From: Cytobacillus horneckiae
Lineage (GTDB): Bacteria; Bacillota; Bacilli; Bacillales; Cytobacillaceae
Length of the DNA: 64,000 nucleotides
Reading direction: 5' to 3'
Assembly: GCF_002835735.1 (NCBI RefSeq)
Contig: NZ_PISD01000050.1
Location: 1-64,000, forward strand
Shown here piece by piece: positions 33,315-42,652 of the stretch. Under the pieces are notes generated by a model, which was not told the DNA's origin, made no database searches, and was given only the letters and a program-made list of their open reading frames with translations. Each line of letters begins with the position of its first letter. The first letter of the stretch is position 1. A program made the position numbers and the translations under genes.

Positions 33315-33851
33315 TTAATTCAAAACTTCTTTTGTTTGTGGCAACGGAGTACTTCTAAAGCTTGTTACTAAAAAATACAGTCCTGGAATAATCATTATTA
33401 ATGCGGTGCCTTCTTTGGATTGTGCAGCGCTAAGCAGGTACCCTAAGTAGGGAATGGAAAACCCGGTATATTCTCCAACAATGTCAAAGGCGGGCACAGT
33501 CCATAAATCAGCACCATTGTTATTATCACCCTTTGTTTTATAAACCGTTGTACCATTTTGGGTAGAAACTTCTTCAATTCTATGAGTCACCAAATAGTTG
33601 TCTATTTTAAAAGTAATAATGTCACCAGTTTGGTAGCTATCAGCATCCTTTTGAGTGTTTATAGTAATAACAGAACCTGTTTTAAAGGTTGGCTCCATCG
33701 AACCGGATAAAACCGTTTTCATTTGATAGCCAAACAATGCAGGCTCGCTACCGGATAGTCTTGAAGATACAACGATAAAGAGAAAGATGCATAGCAGTAC
33801 AAACAAAAGATTGCTGAATGTGGTCATGATCAATTTGCCTATTTTCCTCAA
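33315..33851 (-). CDS. sipW: ER-type signal peptidase I, SipW
   Basis: A 178-residue membrane peptidase with an N-terminal helix (about 14-30) and a C-terminal helix (about 150-167). The catalytic Ser51 is in VLSGSMEPTF and His90 in LVTHRI; a His in place of the usual bacterial Lys marks the ER-type SipW group. It cleaves TasA/CalY precursors, and the substrate gene follows at 53 bases. AAGGAG ten bases upstream supports the TTG start at 33849-33851; a downstream ATG (33827) is less likely. Confidence 0.92.
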   Translation of the reverse strand: MRKIGKLIMTTFSNLLFVLLCIFLFIVVSSRLSGSEPALFGYQMKTVLSGSMEPTFKTGSVITINTQKDADSYQTGDIITFKIDNYLVTHRIEEVSTQNGTTVYKTKGDNNNGADLWTVPAFDIVGEYTGFSIPYLGYLLSAAQSKEGTALIMIIPGLYFLVTSFRSTPLPQTKEVLN

Positions 33852-34108
33852 TTTTCATCAGCTCCTTGCTTAAGCATGGCGTTTCTATCAATCCATAACA
33901 TTACTATAACTGAATTTTCGAAAAAATAAATTGGGTTAATTTTATCCGATAAAAGGACTGCTTTTATCCAGCAGAAGAACATTTCTATGCGATTGCAGGG
34001 CAAAAAGTCCTTTGAAAATAACCCAATCGGAAACTATTGACGAATCAAATAATATTCAGAATAATTATAATTGTTTTATGAATATAGAAAATTGAAGAGG
34101 TGAGTTGA

Positions 34109-35845
34109 GTGAAGAAAGCGAACAAAAAACAAAAAGGAAATAAATTTGCCAAAAAGGTTGTCATTCCTGCAGCGCTTGCATTATCAGTTACATTTACGGG
34201 ATTTGCACCTTTATCTACTTATGCAGCCATCCAAGAGGAAACGAACCAAATTATTTGGAATGCACCTGCTGGATTAAGTAAGGAGGAAGTAGTAAAAGCT
34301 TATTTAAAATCACAAGTTGCAGCGCCAAAATCATTCGGTGCTTCATCATCGAATGAACAATTTAAAGTAATCGATGAAATGACTGACAAATCAACCGGTA
34401 CATATCATCTGAAAACAGTTGAACAAGTAAAGGGAATTCCGGTGTATGGGACAGGCCAGTCTGTTGCATTAGATGATGAATTTAACGTTATCGCTTCTTT
34501 TGGTGAAGTATCGCAGAAATTAGCTGGTGCCAATATTACGACGAAAGCATCGTTATCAGAAGATGAAGCAATTACGATAACTAAATCAGAAGTAGAGACA
34601 GAAATTGGTGAAGTGAAAGATTATGATGGGATAGAATCAGAATTAACAATCCTTCCATTAGATGGAAAATACTATTTAACTTATTTAGTAAAAGCTTCTA
34701 CTTCACAGCCTTCACCAGGATATTTCCACTATTTTATCGATGCAAATTCCGGTGAAGTTGTTCATCGCTTTAACGCTATGCATGGAGCGGACACAGAAGT
34801 CGTTAACGCACGCGGGCTTGATTTATTTGGTAAAATGCAAACCTTTAAAGCAACCAAAAATTTAGAAACTAATAAAACGCATTTACATTCGGTAGAAACG
34901 ATAAAAGGCAACGCTGTCAACATTCATACTTATGATGCTAGAAGGATGCCTGAAACATCTTTTATATTATTATCTGCTCTACTAGGTTTTACTGGTTTTG
35001 AAGTTGAAACAAATTCAAGCTTTTTCTATGATCCTGCAGCAATTTCTGCTCAGTCAAACTCATTGAAAATTAACAACTATTATCAAAATGTCCATAGCCG
35101 AAATAGTTTAGATGGCAATGGAATGAAGATTATAAGCACAGTTCACATTGGTGACAAGTGGAATAATGCCGGCTGGAATGGCAAGCAAATGTTATATGGC
35201 GATGGTGATGGAGCTTATTTTAGTTCATTGGCAGGTGCACTTGATGTTGCTGGTCATGAAATGACACATGGTGTGATAACAAATACAGCGAACTTAACTT
35301 ATTCTGGTGAATCTGGAGCGATTAATGAATCAATCGCAGATATTTTAGGCGTTTTGGCAGAGAACCATTTTAAACCTGCTGATCAAAAGAATTGGGATAT
35401 AGGGGAGGATGTATATACACCTAACATTCCTGGAGATGGTGGTCTTCGTTCACTGGAGGATCCTAAAACAAGATCATTATCACCAGCATATGGTTTAAAG
35501 GATAATCGTTACCCTGATCATTATGATGATCGCTATATCGGTGAACTGGATAATGGCGGCGTTCATATTAATAGCAGTATTAATAACAAAGCAGCCTATC
35601 TAATTTCTCAAGGTGGCGAACACTACGGTGTTGAGGTTAATGGAATTGGTGAAGCGAAACTAGGAAAAATTTTATATCGTGCGTTAACTGTCTATTTAGT
35701 TGCCTCATCCGGATTTGCTGAAACAAGGGATGCAATGGTTCAAGCCGCCAGGGACTTACACCCTGATATAAACAGTCAACCTTCAGCTGAAACACAAGCA
35801 GTGATGGCAGCATACGAAGCAGTAGGTGTCACTGAGGGAGAATAA
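34109..35845 (+). CDS. M4 (thermolysin-like) neutral metalloprotease, bacillolysin precursor
   Basis: A 578-residue preproprotein: signal peptide about residues 1-39 (basic start, VIPAALALSVTFTGFAPLSTYA), FTP/PepSY propeptide to about 225, then the catalytic domain. Zinc site HEMTH is at 383-387 with E407 in GAINESIAD, and the catalytic His486 is in DNGGVHINSS. Calcium-site Asp/Glu residues are present (GDGDGAYF). It is slightly longer than the usual 520-560. Start GTG 34109 is preceded by AGAGGTGA. The secreted enzyme degrades extracellular protein. The adjacent NprR-like regulator suggests quorum or stationary-phase control, as for nprA in the B. cereus group. Confidence 0.93.
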   Translation: MKKANKKQKGNKFAKKVVIPAALALSVTFTGFAPLSTYAAIQEETNQIIWNAPAGLSKEEVVKAYLKSQVAAPKSFGASSSNEQFKVIDEMTDKSTGTYHLKTVEQVKGIPVYGTGQSVALDDEFNVIASFGEVSQKLAGANITTKASLSEDEAITITKSEVETEIGEVKDYDGIESELTILPLDGKYYLTYLVKASTSQPSPGYFHYFIDANSGEVVHRFNAMHGADTEVVNARGLDLFGKMQTFKATKNLETNKTHLHSVETIKGNAVNIHTYDARRMPETSFILLSALLGFTGFEVETNSSFFYDPAAISAQSNSLKINNYYQNVHSRNSLDGNGMKIISTVHIGDKWNNAGWNGKQMLYGDGDGAYFSSLAGALDVAGHEMTHGVITNTANLTYSGESGAINESIADILGVLAENHFKPADQKNWDIGEDVYTPNIPGDGGLRSLEDPKTRSLSPAYGLKDNRYPDHYDDRYIGELDNGGVHINSSINNKAAYLISQGGEHYGVEVNGIGEAKLGKILYRALTVYLVASSGFAETRDAMVQAARDLHPDINSQPSAETQAVMAAYEAVGVTEGE

Positions 35846-35858
35846 ACAAAATCACTCG

Positions 35859-35886
35859 AAAGCATGAACAATAAAGTTCATGCTTT
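35859..35886 (+). terminator. Terminator of the protease gene
   Basis: AAAGCATGAAC/GTTCATGCTTT followed by a pyrimidine-rich tail. Confidence 0.8.
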
Positions 35887-36027
35887 TCCCTTTTCCATCT
35901 ATAGGTCAATCATTCACAAAACATTTATAAATAATATCTGTACATTTTCAGAATAATCGATAAAATAATGATTAATATGACATGTTACATTAAACAACTA
36001 AGAAGAGCAGACCTGGGGGGAGTGCAA

Positions 36028-37266
36028 TTGTCTGTTGGACAAATCATTAAATTTTATCGAGAAAGAGAAGGCATGACTCAGGCGCAGTTAGGGGAAGGGA
36101 TTTGCACAGCTACCCATATAAGTAAAATTGAAAATGGTAAGACAGATTATTCTCCGGAAATCATCTCATTATTTTCACAACGTCTCAATATTAATATACA
36201 TAAAGAAATTGAAGCCTTTGATAAAATAGAATTCATGCTCCATTGTTTCCATGAAGCGATGATTATGAATCAAACAAAGCAAATGGAGAATTACCGCAAA
36301 AGCCTGGAGGCTATTCCATATATCACGTCAACTAAATATTCGTATTTTTTCCAGCTGTTAATGGGAAGGTATTGGCTGATGAAGCTGGACAAGGATAAGG
36401 TGGATTATTTGTTAAAGAAAATCGAACCCGTATTGGCAACGATTTATCCATATGAACAGAACCTTTTCCTTCATTTAAAAGGTATATATTATATCAAATA
36501 TTCAACGAGAAAGAGCGATCATTTCAAAGCAATTGCTGTACTAAATAAAATAAACATCAAATATTATCCAAATCCAGAATACTATTATCATTTAGCTTTG
36601 GCATACGAATATGTAGGCTCCAGAGTAATTTCCTATTTTTATGCGGAGAAAGCTCTCTCCTATTTCAAGGAAACGAATAATTATTTGCAAGCTATCAAAG
36701 CGGAATCATTAATCCTGTTACAAATGTCAGACGATGAGTTTATCGAGGTTGAAGAAAAATACAAAAGACTCATACATGCCTGTGATTTAATAGGAGCAAT
36801 AGACAAGAAAGGGATGCTCCTTAATAATCTAGGGATTTCTTTTCTAAAACGAAAACAATTCAATGAGGCTTACGATTGCTTAAATGAATCATTAAAGCTG
36901 ACAGTAAAGCAAGGTGCAACATATATTAACCGGTTAGCAAATTATATTGAAATTTGTATAGAGGGGAATTTGAACCAAAGGAAAATATTGATAAAAAAGG
37001 TTGAGGATGGCTATACGATTGCAAAAAAAGAGAAAAACTATTTGTTTGTTCATCTTTTTCAACTTTATATTTTTGTTTTATCTAAGGAGACTAAAGCCTA
37101 TTTTATGTATTTGGAAGAAAAAGCTTATCCTTACTTTCGCGAGAATCAACATTTACTGTTAATGAAGAAATATTCGCGGCAACTATTAAGCTATTATCAT
37201 GAAACGAATCAAATAGAGAAAAGAGCAAACTTAGCATGTGAAATATTAGAAGAAGTACTGAGATAG
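36028..37266 (+). CDS. XRE-TPR regulator of the RRNPPA (NprR/PlcR-like) family
   Basis: A 412-residue protein. Residues 1-60 form a Xre-type helix-turn-helix (LSVGQIIKFYREREGMTQAQ, then HISKIENGKTD). The rest is a TPR-like helical array, as in NprR, PlcR and Rap peptide receptors. The length is close to NprR (423). The upstream frame is open to 35968, but GGGGGGAG sits five bases before TTG 36028, which gives the normal N-terminus. The gene follows a secreted M4 protease, the class of target NprR activates. No small secreted peptide gene follows; the next gene starts 12 bases later. Other XRE-TPR regulators are the alternative. Confidence 0.8.
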   Translation: MSVGQIIKFYREREGMTQAQLGEGICTATHISKIENGKTDYSPEIISLFSQRLNINIHKEIEAFDKIEFMLHCFHEAMIMNQTKQMENYRKSLEAIPYITSTKYSYFFQLLMGRYWLMKLDKDKVDYLLKKIEPVLATIYPYEQNLFLHLKGIYYIKYSTRKSDHFKAIAVLNKINIKYYPNPEYYYHLALAYEYVGSRVISYFYAEKALSYFKETNNYLQAIKAESLILLQMSDDEFIEVEEKYKRLIHACDLIGAIDKKGMLLNNLGISFLKRKQFNEAYDCLNESLKLTVKQGATYINRLANYIEICIEGNLNQRKILIKKVEDGYTIAKKEKNYLFVHLFQLYIFVLSKETKAYFMYLEEKAYPYFRENQHLLLMKKYSRQLLSYYHETNQIEKRANLACEILEEVLR

Positions 37267-37277
37267 GAGTTCATGCA

Positions 37278-38010
37278 ATGAATGCGCCGGACTATTTATT
37301 AAATGTATGGAAAAGGTTCGATGGTTTTCCAATGGAAACTTTAACAAAGGTATGGGCAAAAAAACAAAGAAGTGTATCGCAAATGCGCGAAGATCAAATC
37401 CACTACGGTATAACAGGTAATTGCTTTGACTTATCCATTTGGTTATTGAATGAATTTAAAGAAAAAGGCATCAAAGCGTATCCGATTGGTCATCATTTAC
37501 ATTCAAAGCATGCTCATGCAGCTATCATCGCCGAGGATGAACGGGGGCGCCGGTTTTTATGTGATTTAGGAGATCAATGGTTAAAGCCGATATTAATAGA
37601 TGTAAAGGATCAAGAATACACCAATGAAAAGTTGGGCGGATTTTTTCCAGCTGCTGATATTAGAGTCTCTCAAGTAGAAAATAACTTACAGATTGAGTAT
37701 TTTAGACCTAGCGGGAAAGTGTCGCGGCAGATTTATGACGCAAGTAGGATGGAAGAATCTTCTTTTTATTCTGCAGCAGAGTATTCATCCTATCCCGCTA
37801 TTGGAATGCAGATGTCCTTACAAAAATGAAATTGCACATTGGGAATTTTATGGCTGGAAGAGCTTTTTGAGTACGACAGAAGGTTTAATTGATGATCCAG
37901 ATTTACACTCCGTCCAGGAATGGACTGCCAGAATCAATAAGAAAACTGGGTATAATACTGTATTTTTGAATGAGGTATTAGAAATCTATAAGAATAAAAT
38001 CTTTGACTAG
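37278..38010 (+). pseudogene. Transglutaminase-like/NAT-like cysteine protein, frameshifted
   Basis: The first 183 codons (37278-37829) encode MNAPDYLLNVWKRFDGFP and a Cys-His-Asp set: GNCFDLSIWLL (Cys about 52), SKHAHAAII (His about 78) and LCDLGDQWL (Asp about 96), the layout of transglutaminase-like or arylamine N-acetyltransferase folds. It stops after MSLQK. Directly continuing in the +1 frame is NEIAHWEFYGWKSFLSTTEG to LNEVLEIYKNKIFD, clearly the rest of the same protein. Removing one A from the A5 run at about 37823 restores a frame of about 243 residues. This is a recent indel, a sequencing error or programmed slippage. It overlaps no other gene and probably shares the regulator's transcript. 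Confidence 0.65.
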
Positions 38011-38106
38011 GGCAGTTTCTAAAGACTGTTGAGATCAAGGTGAGCGCTTTGAAAAATGCGCAACGAATAATGTAGGAAATGCCCATTTAAAAAAGAGGTG
38101 TATTTT

Positions 38107-38676
38107 TTGGACAAAAAAAGAGCACTTTTGCTTGTGTTTGAAGGGTATTGTGAATTTGAAATAGCTCCAGCAATCTCTATGATCAGCAATCGTTATGAAC
38201 TTTTTACAATATCAAATAACAGGGAAGCTGTAAGGTCTGAGGCTGGACTGCTGACAGTGCCGACGATCACGTTTTCTGAAGCGAATGTTGAAGACTATGA
38301 GCTGTTGATTATACCTGGCGGGGATATGCTGCCGATAGTAAACGATGAAAAATACTATCAATGGGTACATGATTTTTGTGGAAAGAAAAGGGTGATTGCT
38401 GCGATATGCAGTGGTCCTTATGTGCTTGCAAGGTCGAATCTATTAGAAAGCATTCCATATACAGTAACTTTATCGAAGGAGCAAAGGAAGTTTCTCGGCG
38501 TATTTAAAGAAGCGTATTTTACATATGAACCGATAGTAAGATCATCTCCATATATTTTAACAGCACAAGGTCATGCATATGTTGAGTTTGCTATTGAATT
38601 AAATAAAATGATTAATAATGTAAGTGAGGCGGCAGTAGATTTTTATCGTGGCAACAAAAATCATTTTATGGAGTAA
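38107..38676 (+). CDS. DJ-1/PfpI family protein
   Basis: A 189-residue protein with the flavodoxin-like DJ-1/PfpI fold: RALLLVFEGYCEFEIAPAI at the N-terminus with the conserved Glu, LLIIPGGD (about 78-85), and the nucleophile elbow AAICSGPYVLA (about 100-110) with Cys. The family includes proteases, glyoxalases and regulators, and the substrate is unknown. TTG 38107, eight bases after AGAGGTG, is preferred over GTG 38098, which lies inside that Shine-Dalgarno sequence. A decayed DJ-1 gene also occurs at 30768. Confidence 0.8.
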   Translation: MDKKRALLLVFEGYCEFEIAPAISMISNRYELFTISNNREAVRSEAGLLTVPTITFSEANVEDYELLIIPGGDMLPIVNDEKYYQWVHDFCGKKRVIAAICSGPYVLARSNLLESIPYTVTLSKEQRKFLGVFKEAYFTYEPIVRSSPYILTAQGHAYVEFAIELNKMINNVSEAAVDFYRGNKNHFME

Positions 38677-39002
38677 ACTTATTATTCAACAAGAGTGCAG
38701 CCAAAGTGAACCTTAAGATGGATTTGGACCGTTCGGTTCATGAAGAAGAAGGTAGGTGGTACAGACATTATAGGCACAATTGCGATGTTGACTCTTTTTC
38801 CGGCTTTAGCGAAGTAGTGCACTCAAAGTTCGAACCACTCAGGAAGAGAGCGGTAAACCTCTCAAAATCACACCTCTCTTTATAAGAATGCGTTTGTCTA
38901 CAGTCTCCAACCCTCTACAAAGGTTTTTTTTCTTTGAATGACTAATTCACCTAGAAACAACGTAGACTAAAGAGACTTATTTTTTGAAGGGTAGATGATC
39001 AT
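38677..39002. other. Intergenic region, nothing firm
   Basis: A 25-codon frame at 38738-38815 (MKKKVGG then a hydrophobic run ending FPALAK) has no ribosome binding site. Short complementary pieces (GAGAGCGGT, AAACCTCTC) do not make a convincing terminator. No gene is supported. Confidence 0.3.
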
Positions 39003-40394
39003 ATGCGCGCTAAGCTGTTAAAAATCCCTCTTGCTATTCTCTTCCTATATTTCATTTTTATATTGATTGCGACCACGCTTCTTATTAAATCGCCCGTCAA
39101 GAATGAAGTGAATTTAAACCAAATCCCCTCCTATGCAATAAAAGAGCAACATTTTGATCAGGCGCAATTGCTAGAAGATGGTTTTACTTCCGGACAGGCA
39201 AGATTAAAAATCATCGAAGAAGCAAAGAAAACCATCCATATAGCTTACTATAAATTCTATGAAGAGGAAACAACTGATTTAATGATAGGCGCAATGTTTA
39301 AAGCTGCCGACCGTGGTGTGAATGTAAGGTTTATGTTAGATGCAATGACAAATTATTTAAATAGAGACTTGAAGAGAGCGCTCGCTGCGCATCCTAATAT
39401 TGAACTAAAAGTGTATGAACCATTTCAACCTCTCAGACCTGGCACATGGCAAAATCGGCTGCATGATAAACTTCTCATTGTTGACGAGCAATTTGTGATT
39501 ACAGGCGGAAGAAACTTGGGTGATAAATATTTAGCTGAAAGTAAAATGGATAATTTCGTTCTTGACCGGGATGTTCTTTTATATCGTCCTAATATTGAAG
39601 ATAGCAGTGTGATTCAGCATATTGATCAATACTTTCTTACATTATGGGATAGTCCATTTTCTAAACAATATAAACCAAAATTGTCAGAGAATGATAAAAC
39701 GAAAGAACCAAAGAGAGAGTATATGACTTATTATGATGAAATGAACACATTTCAGACCGTTTTTTCCAATCCGGAGTTTGATTGGGACAAATATACAATA
39801 AAAGTAGATCAGACGAGATTTCTAGCAAATCCAATTGAAAGAGGAAAGAAAGAGCCGATAATATTTACTGGCTTAAACGAACTTTTTAAACAAGCTCAAT
39901 CATCTATCCAAATTCAAACACCTTATGTGATCCCGACAAAGGAAATGAAAAGCCATACCGCTATATTACCTAATTCAGAGGTAGAAACAGACATCATTAC
40001 AAACTCTCTCAACTCTACTCCTAACATGCTTGCGTTCTCAGGTTATTTAAATAAAAAGGGTGAGCTTATAAAGGAAGCAAATAGAGTATATGAATATGAG
40101 GGGGCTTTCTCAGTACATGGCAAATCCATTTTGATTGATGACTATACAAGTGTGATTGGTTCCTTCAATTTTGATTCAAGGTCAACCTTTATTAATACTG
40201 AATCAATTGTAATTATAGAGGGAAAAGAGTTTGCCGAAATGTTACAGCTGGCATTTGATGATATTATTAAAGAAAGCCACCTTGTTTCTGAAAATGGTAT
40301 TATGAAGCAACCAGCTCCGACTAAGTCAGCCGGAAAGGAATTATTCCTGAATATTTTATCCAAGCTGACTGTGCCAATTCAATCGCTGTTATAG
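39003..40394 (+). CDS. Phospholipase D-family protein (cardiolipin synthase-like)
   Basis: A 463-residue protein with one N-terminal membrane helix (about 8-28) and two HKD active-site motifs: HDKLLIVDEQFVITGGRN (154-171) and HGKSILIDDYTSVIGSFN (372-389). The two motifs together form one active site that makes or breaks phosphodiester bonds of phospholipids. The single N-terminal helix and spacing are closer to E. coli ClsC-type enzymes than to ClsA, so phosphatidyl transfer or a lipid hydrolase activity is likely. It is apparently monocistronic. Confidence 0.85.
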   Translation: MRAKLLKIPLAILFLYFIFILIATTLLIKSPVKNEVNLNQIPSYAIKEQHFDQAQLLEDGFTSGQARLKIIEEAKKTIHIAYYKFYEEETTDLMIGAMFKAADRGVNVRFMLDAMTNYLNRDLKRALAAHPNIELKVYEPFQPLRPGTWQNRLHDKLLIVDEQFVITGGRNLGDKYLAESKMDNFVLDRDVLLYRPNIEDSSVIQHIDQYFLTLWDSPFSKQYKPKLSENDKTKEPKREYMTYYDEMNTFQTVFSNPEFDWDKYTIKVDQTRFLANPIERGKKEPIIFTGLNELFKQAQSSIQIQTPYVIPTKEMKSHTAILPNSEVETDIITNSLNSTPNMLAFSGYLNKKGELIKEANRVYEYEGAFSVHGKSILIDDYTSVIGSFNFDSRSTFINTESIVIIEGKEFAEMLQLAFDDIIKESHLVSENGIMKQPAPTKSAGKELFLNILSKLTVPIQSLL

Positions 40395-40412
40395 AGGATA
40401 TATATTTTTAAT

Positions 40413-40619
40413 AAAAAAAAGAGCCATTAAGGCTCAAAAAAGCAAACTGGTAAAGTCAGCGAAAATAATTTAATACATTGTTATCATATGCGCTCAGGAC
40501 AAGGCTGTGCTATATATAATGAAAATATAATTTTTAGTGGCCTAATGTCTAATTATAAAGGGACTGAACCATTGGGCTCAGTCCCTATATAAAAAGGGGG
40601 GGATCTTGTTTATGTCCTA
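40413..40619 (-). ncRNA. Candidate small RNA with C-rich 5' segment
   Basis: On the minus strand a TATAAT box (complement of 40626-40631) would start a transcript near 40619. It would carry a run of seven C near its 5' end (complement of 40596-40602), a strong hairpin GGGACTGA/TCAGTCCC (40560-40585) and an end hairpin GAGCC-TTAAT-GGCTC (40421-40435) followed by eight T. There is no protein-like frame. C-rich single strands are used by Bacillus small RNAs such as FsrA and RoxS to pair with ribosome binding sites. The -35 box is poor. Confidence 0.4.
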
Positions 40620-40723
40620 GCTGTAATTATAGTATAGACAACAAATGTTAAGAACATATGAACATGAGATGACTAAATGATTAAATAAAATGGAATTATG
40701 GTGATGAAAAGGAAAGGAAGAGA

Positions 40724-41302
40724 ATGCATATGACAATGATTTGTCTAATTAGGCACGGAGAGACAGATTGGAACGCACAAAACAGAATTCAAGGAAGAAC
40801 GGATATCCCATTAAATGAAAAAGGCAAACAACAGGCCATTCAATGCGGAAAATATTTAGCGCTAAACGATTGGGATGTCATCATATCGAGCCCGTTAAAA
40901 AGAGCGAGGCAAACCGCAGAGTTGATAAATGAAAATACAAATCTTCCGATAACAATAATGGATGATTTTATCGAGAGATGTTTTGGAGATGGAGAAGGGT
41001 TAACTTTTTCTGAACGGCAAGAGAGATTTCCAGATGGTGTGATTCCTGGTTATGAATCTACTGAAACATTAATCTTGCGAATCATGTCAGGAATAGAAAA
41101 AATAAACGAGCAATACCCAAAGAAGAAAGTGTTGCTAGTGGCCCATGGCGCTGTTATTAGCAGCATTCTTTCACATTTATCCAATGGAGAAATCGGTTCT
41201 GGTAAAACACGATTATTAAATGCTTGCATCAGCAATCTTCAATTTACGGAAAATAAATGGATGATTCAGAACTATAATCAAGTTGATCATTTAGAAAAAT
41301 AA
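40724..41302 (+). CDS. Histidine phosphatase (phosphoglycerate mutase-like)
   Basis: A 192-residue protein with the RHG catalytic motif LIRHGETDWN (about 7-16), QGRTDIPLNEKG, SSPLKRARQTAE (about 57-68) and VAHGAVISSIL (about 139-149) containing the second catalytic His. Members dephosphorylate small phosphorylated metabolites; true glycolytic mutases are longer. AAAGGAAG precedes; ATG 40724 and ATG 40730 are both possible. Confidence 0.88.
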   Translation: MHMTMICLIRHGETDWNAQNRIQGRTDIPLNEKGKQQAIQCGKYLALNDWDVIISSPLKRARQTAELINENTNLPITIMDDFIERCFGDGEGLTFSERQERFPDGVIPGYESTETLILRIMSGIEKINEQYPKKKVLLVAHGAVISSILSHLSNGEIGSGKTRLLNACISNLQFTENKWMIQNYNQVDHLEK

Positions 41303-41448
41303 TAGTTAAGCATGCTTTATATCCTAAAAAAATGAAGAATTTTTTAAAAAATGGAGGAATTCTCTCAATTGTCATCGAAATTAGTGTATTATCGGAATTA
41401 ATAAGGATTTTTTCCTTAAATAATCCGTTGATAGGGGAGAGTCTATCT

Positions 41449-42651
41449 ATGTCATTCACATTAAAAGGAAAAGCAAACAAAATCTTAGAAGAGATTATTG
41501 CATTTCGTAGAGAGCTTCATCAAAATCCCGAATTAAGTGGGGAAGAGTTTGAAACATCCTTAAGAATCCAAGAGAAATTACAAATGCATGCTATTCCGTT
41601 TAAAGCAGGCTATGCCAAAACAGGCATATTGGGAATCATTAGAGGAAGCAAACGAGGTGGAACAGTCGCATTACGGGCTGATATTGATGCTTTGCCAATT
41701 ACCGAACAAACCGGGTTGGAATTTGCTTCAAAAAGTGAAGGGATAATGCACGCATGTGGTCATGATAGCCATACTGCCATGCTTCTCGGTGCAGGAATGC
41801 TGTTAAATGAAATGAAGGAAGAATTGGAAGGCACCATTCTATTAGTATTTCAACCAGCAGAAGAAAAATCTCCTGTAGGCGGGGCTAGTGCGATGATGGC
41901 TGATGGCGTTTTTGATGAAATAAAGCCTGATGTCATCATTGGCCAGCACGTATGGCCTGATTTGGAACCGGGAATGGTTGGTGTACGACCTGGATCAATG
42001 ATGGGGAACTCAGATCGGTTTAAATTGATTATTAAAGGCTCAGGCGGTCATGCTAGTATGCCTCATACGACTGTCGATGCCATAGTAGTAGCAAATCAAG
42101 TGATTACGATGCTGCAAACGATTGTCAGCAGAAATATCGATCCGATCAAGTCAGCGGTAGTTACAGTCGGAAAAATAACTGGTGGAGTCGCACATAACGT
42201 AATTGCCGATGAGGTTGTGATAGAAGGAACCATCCGCACGCTTTCAGATGAAGTAAAAGCGCAAGTGAAGAATCGCTTTATTGAAGTTGTTGAAGGCACA
42301 GTATCATCTATGAGCGGAACCGTTGAAATTGATTATTTGGACGGTTATCCAGCAACAGTTAACTCTGAAAAGTGGGCAAGGAGAGTGAAGGAAACAGCCA
42401 TTAGCATGTTTGGTCAAAATCGAGTACCAGAGGTCGCTCCTTCTATGGCGGGAGAGGACTTCGGAAGGTTTCTTCAAGCATATCCAGGTGTGTATTATTG
42501 GCTCGGCTGCTCTATAGGCGAAGGTCAGAAGCCGCTTCATAACCCTTCCTTTATGCTGGATGAGGCTATTTTTTCGGATGGCATTGAACTGATGTCGCAG
42601 CTAGCAATGGATGCTTTATCTCAAATAAAGACTGGAGGCATGAACGATTAA
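41449..42651 (+). CDS. M20-family amidohydrolase (N-acyl-amino acid hydrolase)
   Basis: A 400-residue peptidase M20D enzyme. Metal ligands are in IMHACGHDSHTAMLLGAG (about 100-117) and LVFQPAEEKSPVGGASAMM (about 135-153); RRELHQNPELSGEEF at the N-terminus and GEDFGRFLQAYPGVYYWLG near 345-363 are family hallmarks. Homologues cleave N-acyl amino acids, hippurate or indole-acetyl conjugates. AGGGGAGAG supports ATG 41449; the open frame upstream to 41332 has no signal. It lies one base before the second M20 gene, so both are one operon. Confidence 0.9.
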   Translation: MSFTLKGKANKILEEIIAFRRELHQNPELSGEEFETSLRIQEKLQMHAIPFKAGYAKTGILGIIRGSKRGGTVALRADIDALPITEQTGLEFASKSEGIMHACGHDSHTAMLLGAGMLLNEMKEELEGTILLVFQPAEEKSPVGGASAMMADGVFDEIKPDVIIGQHVWPDLEPGMVGVRPGSMMGNSDRFKLIIKGSGGHASMPHTTVDAIVVANQVITMLQTIVSRNIDPIKSAVVTVGKITGGVAHNVIADEVVIEGTIRTLSDEVKAQVKNRFIEVVEGTVSSMSGTVEIDYLDGYPATVNSEKWARRVKETAISMFGQNRVPEVAPSMAGEDFGRFLQAYPGVYYWLGCSIGEGQKPLHNPSFMLDEAIFSDGIELMSQLAMDALSQIKTGGMND

Positions 42652-42652
42652 C

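Noticed and set aside
38738-38815. 25-codon frame MKKKVGG with hydrophobic tail, considered as an NprX-type signal peptide
   Set aside because: No ribosome binding site and not adjacent to the regulator; kept only as a note.
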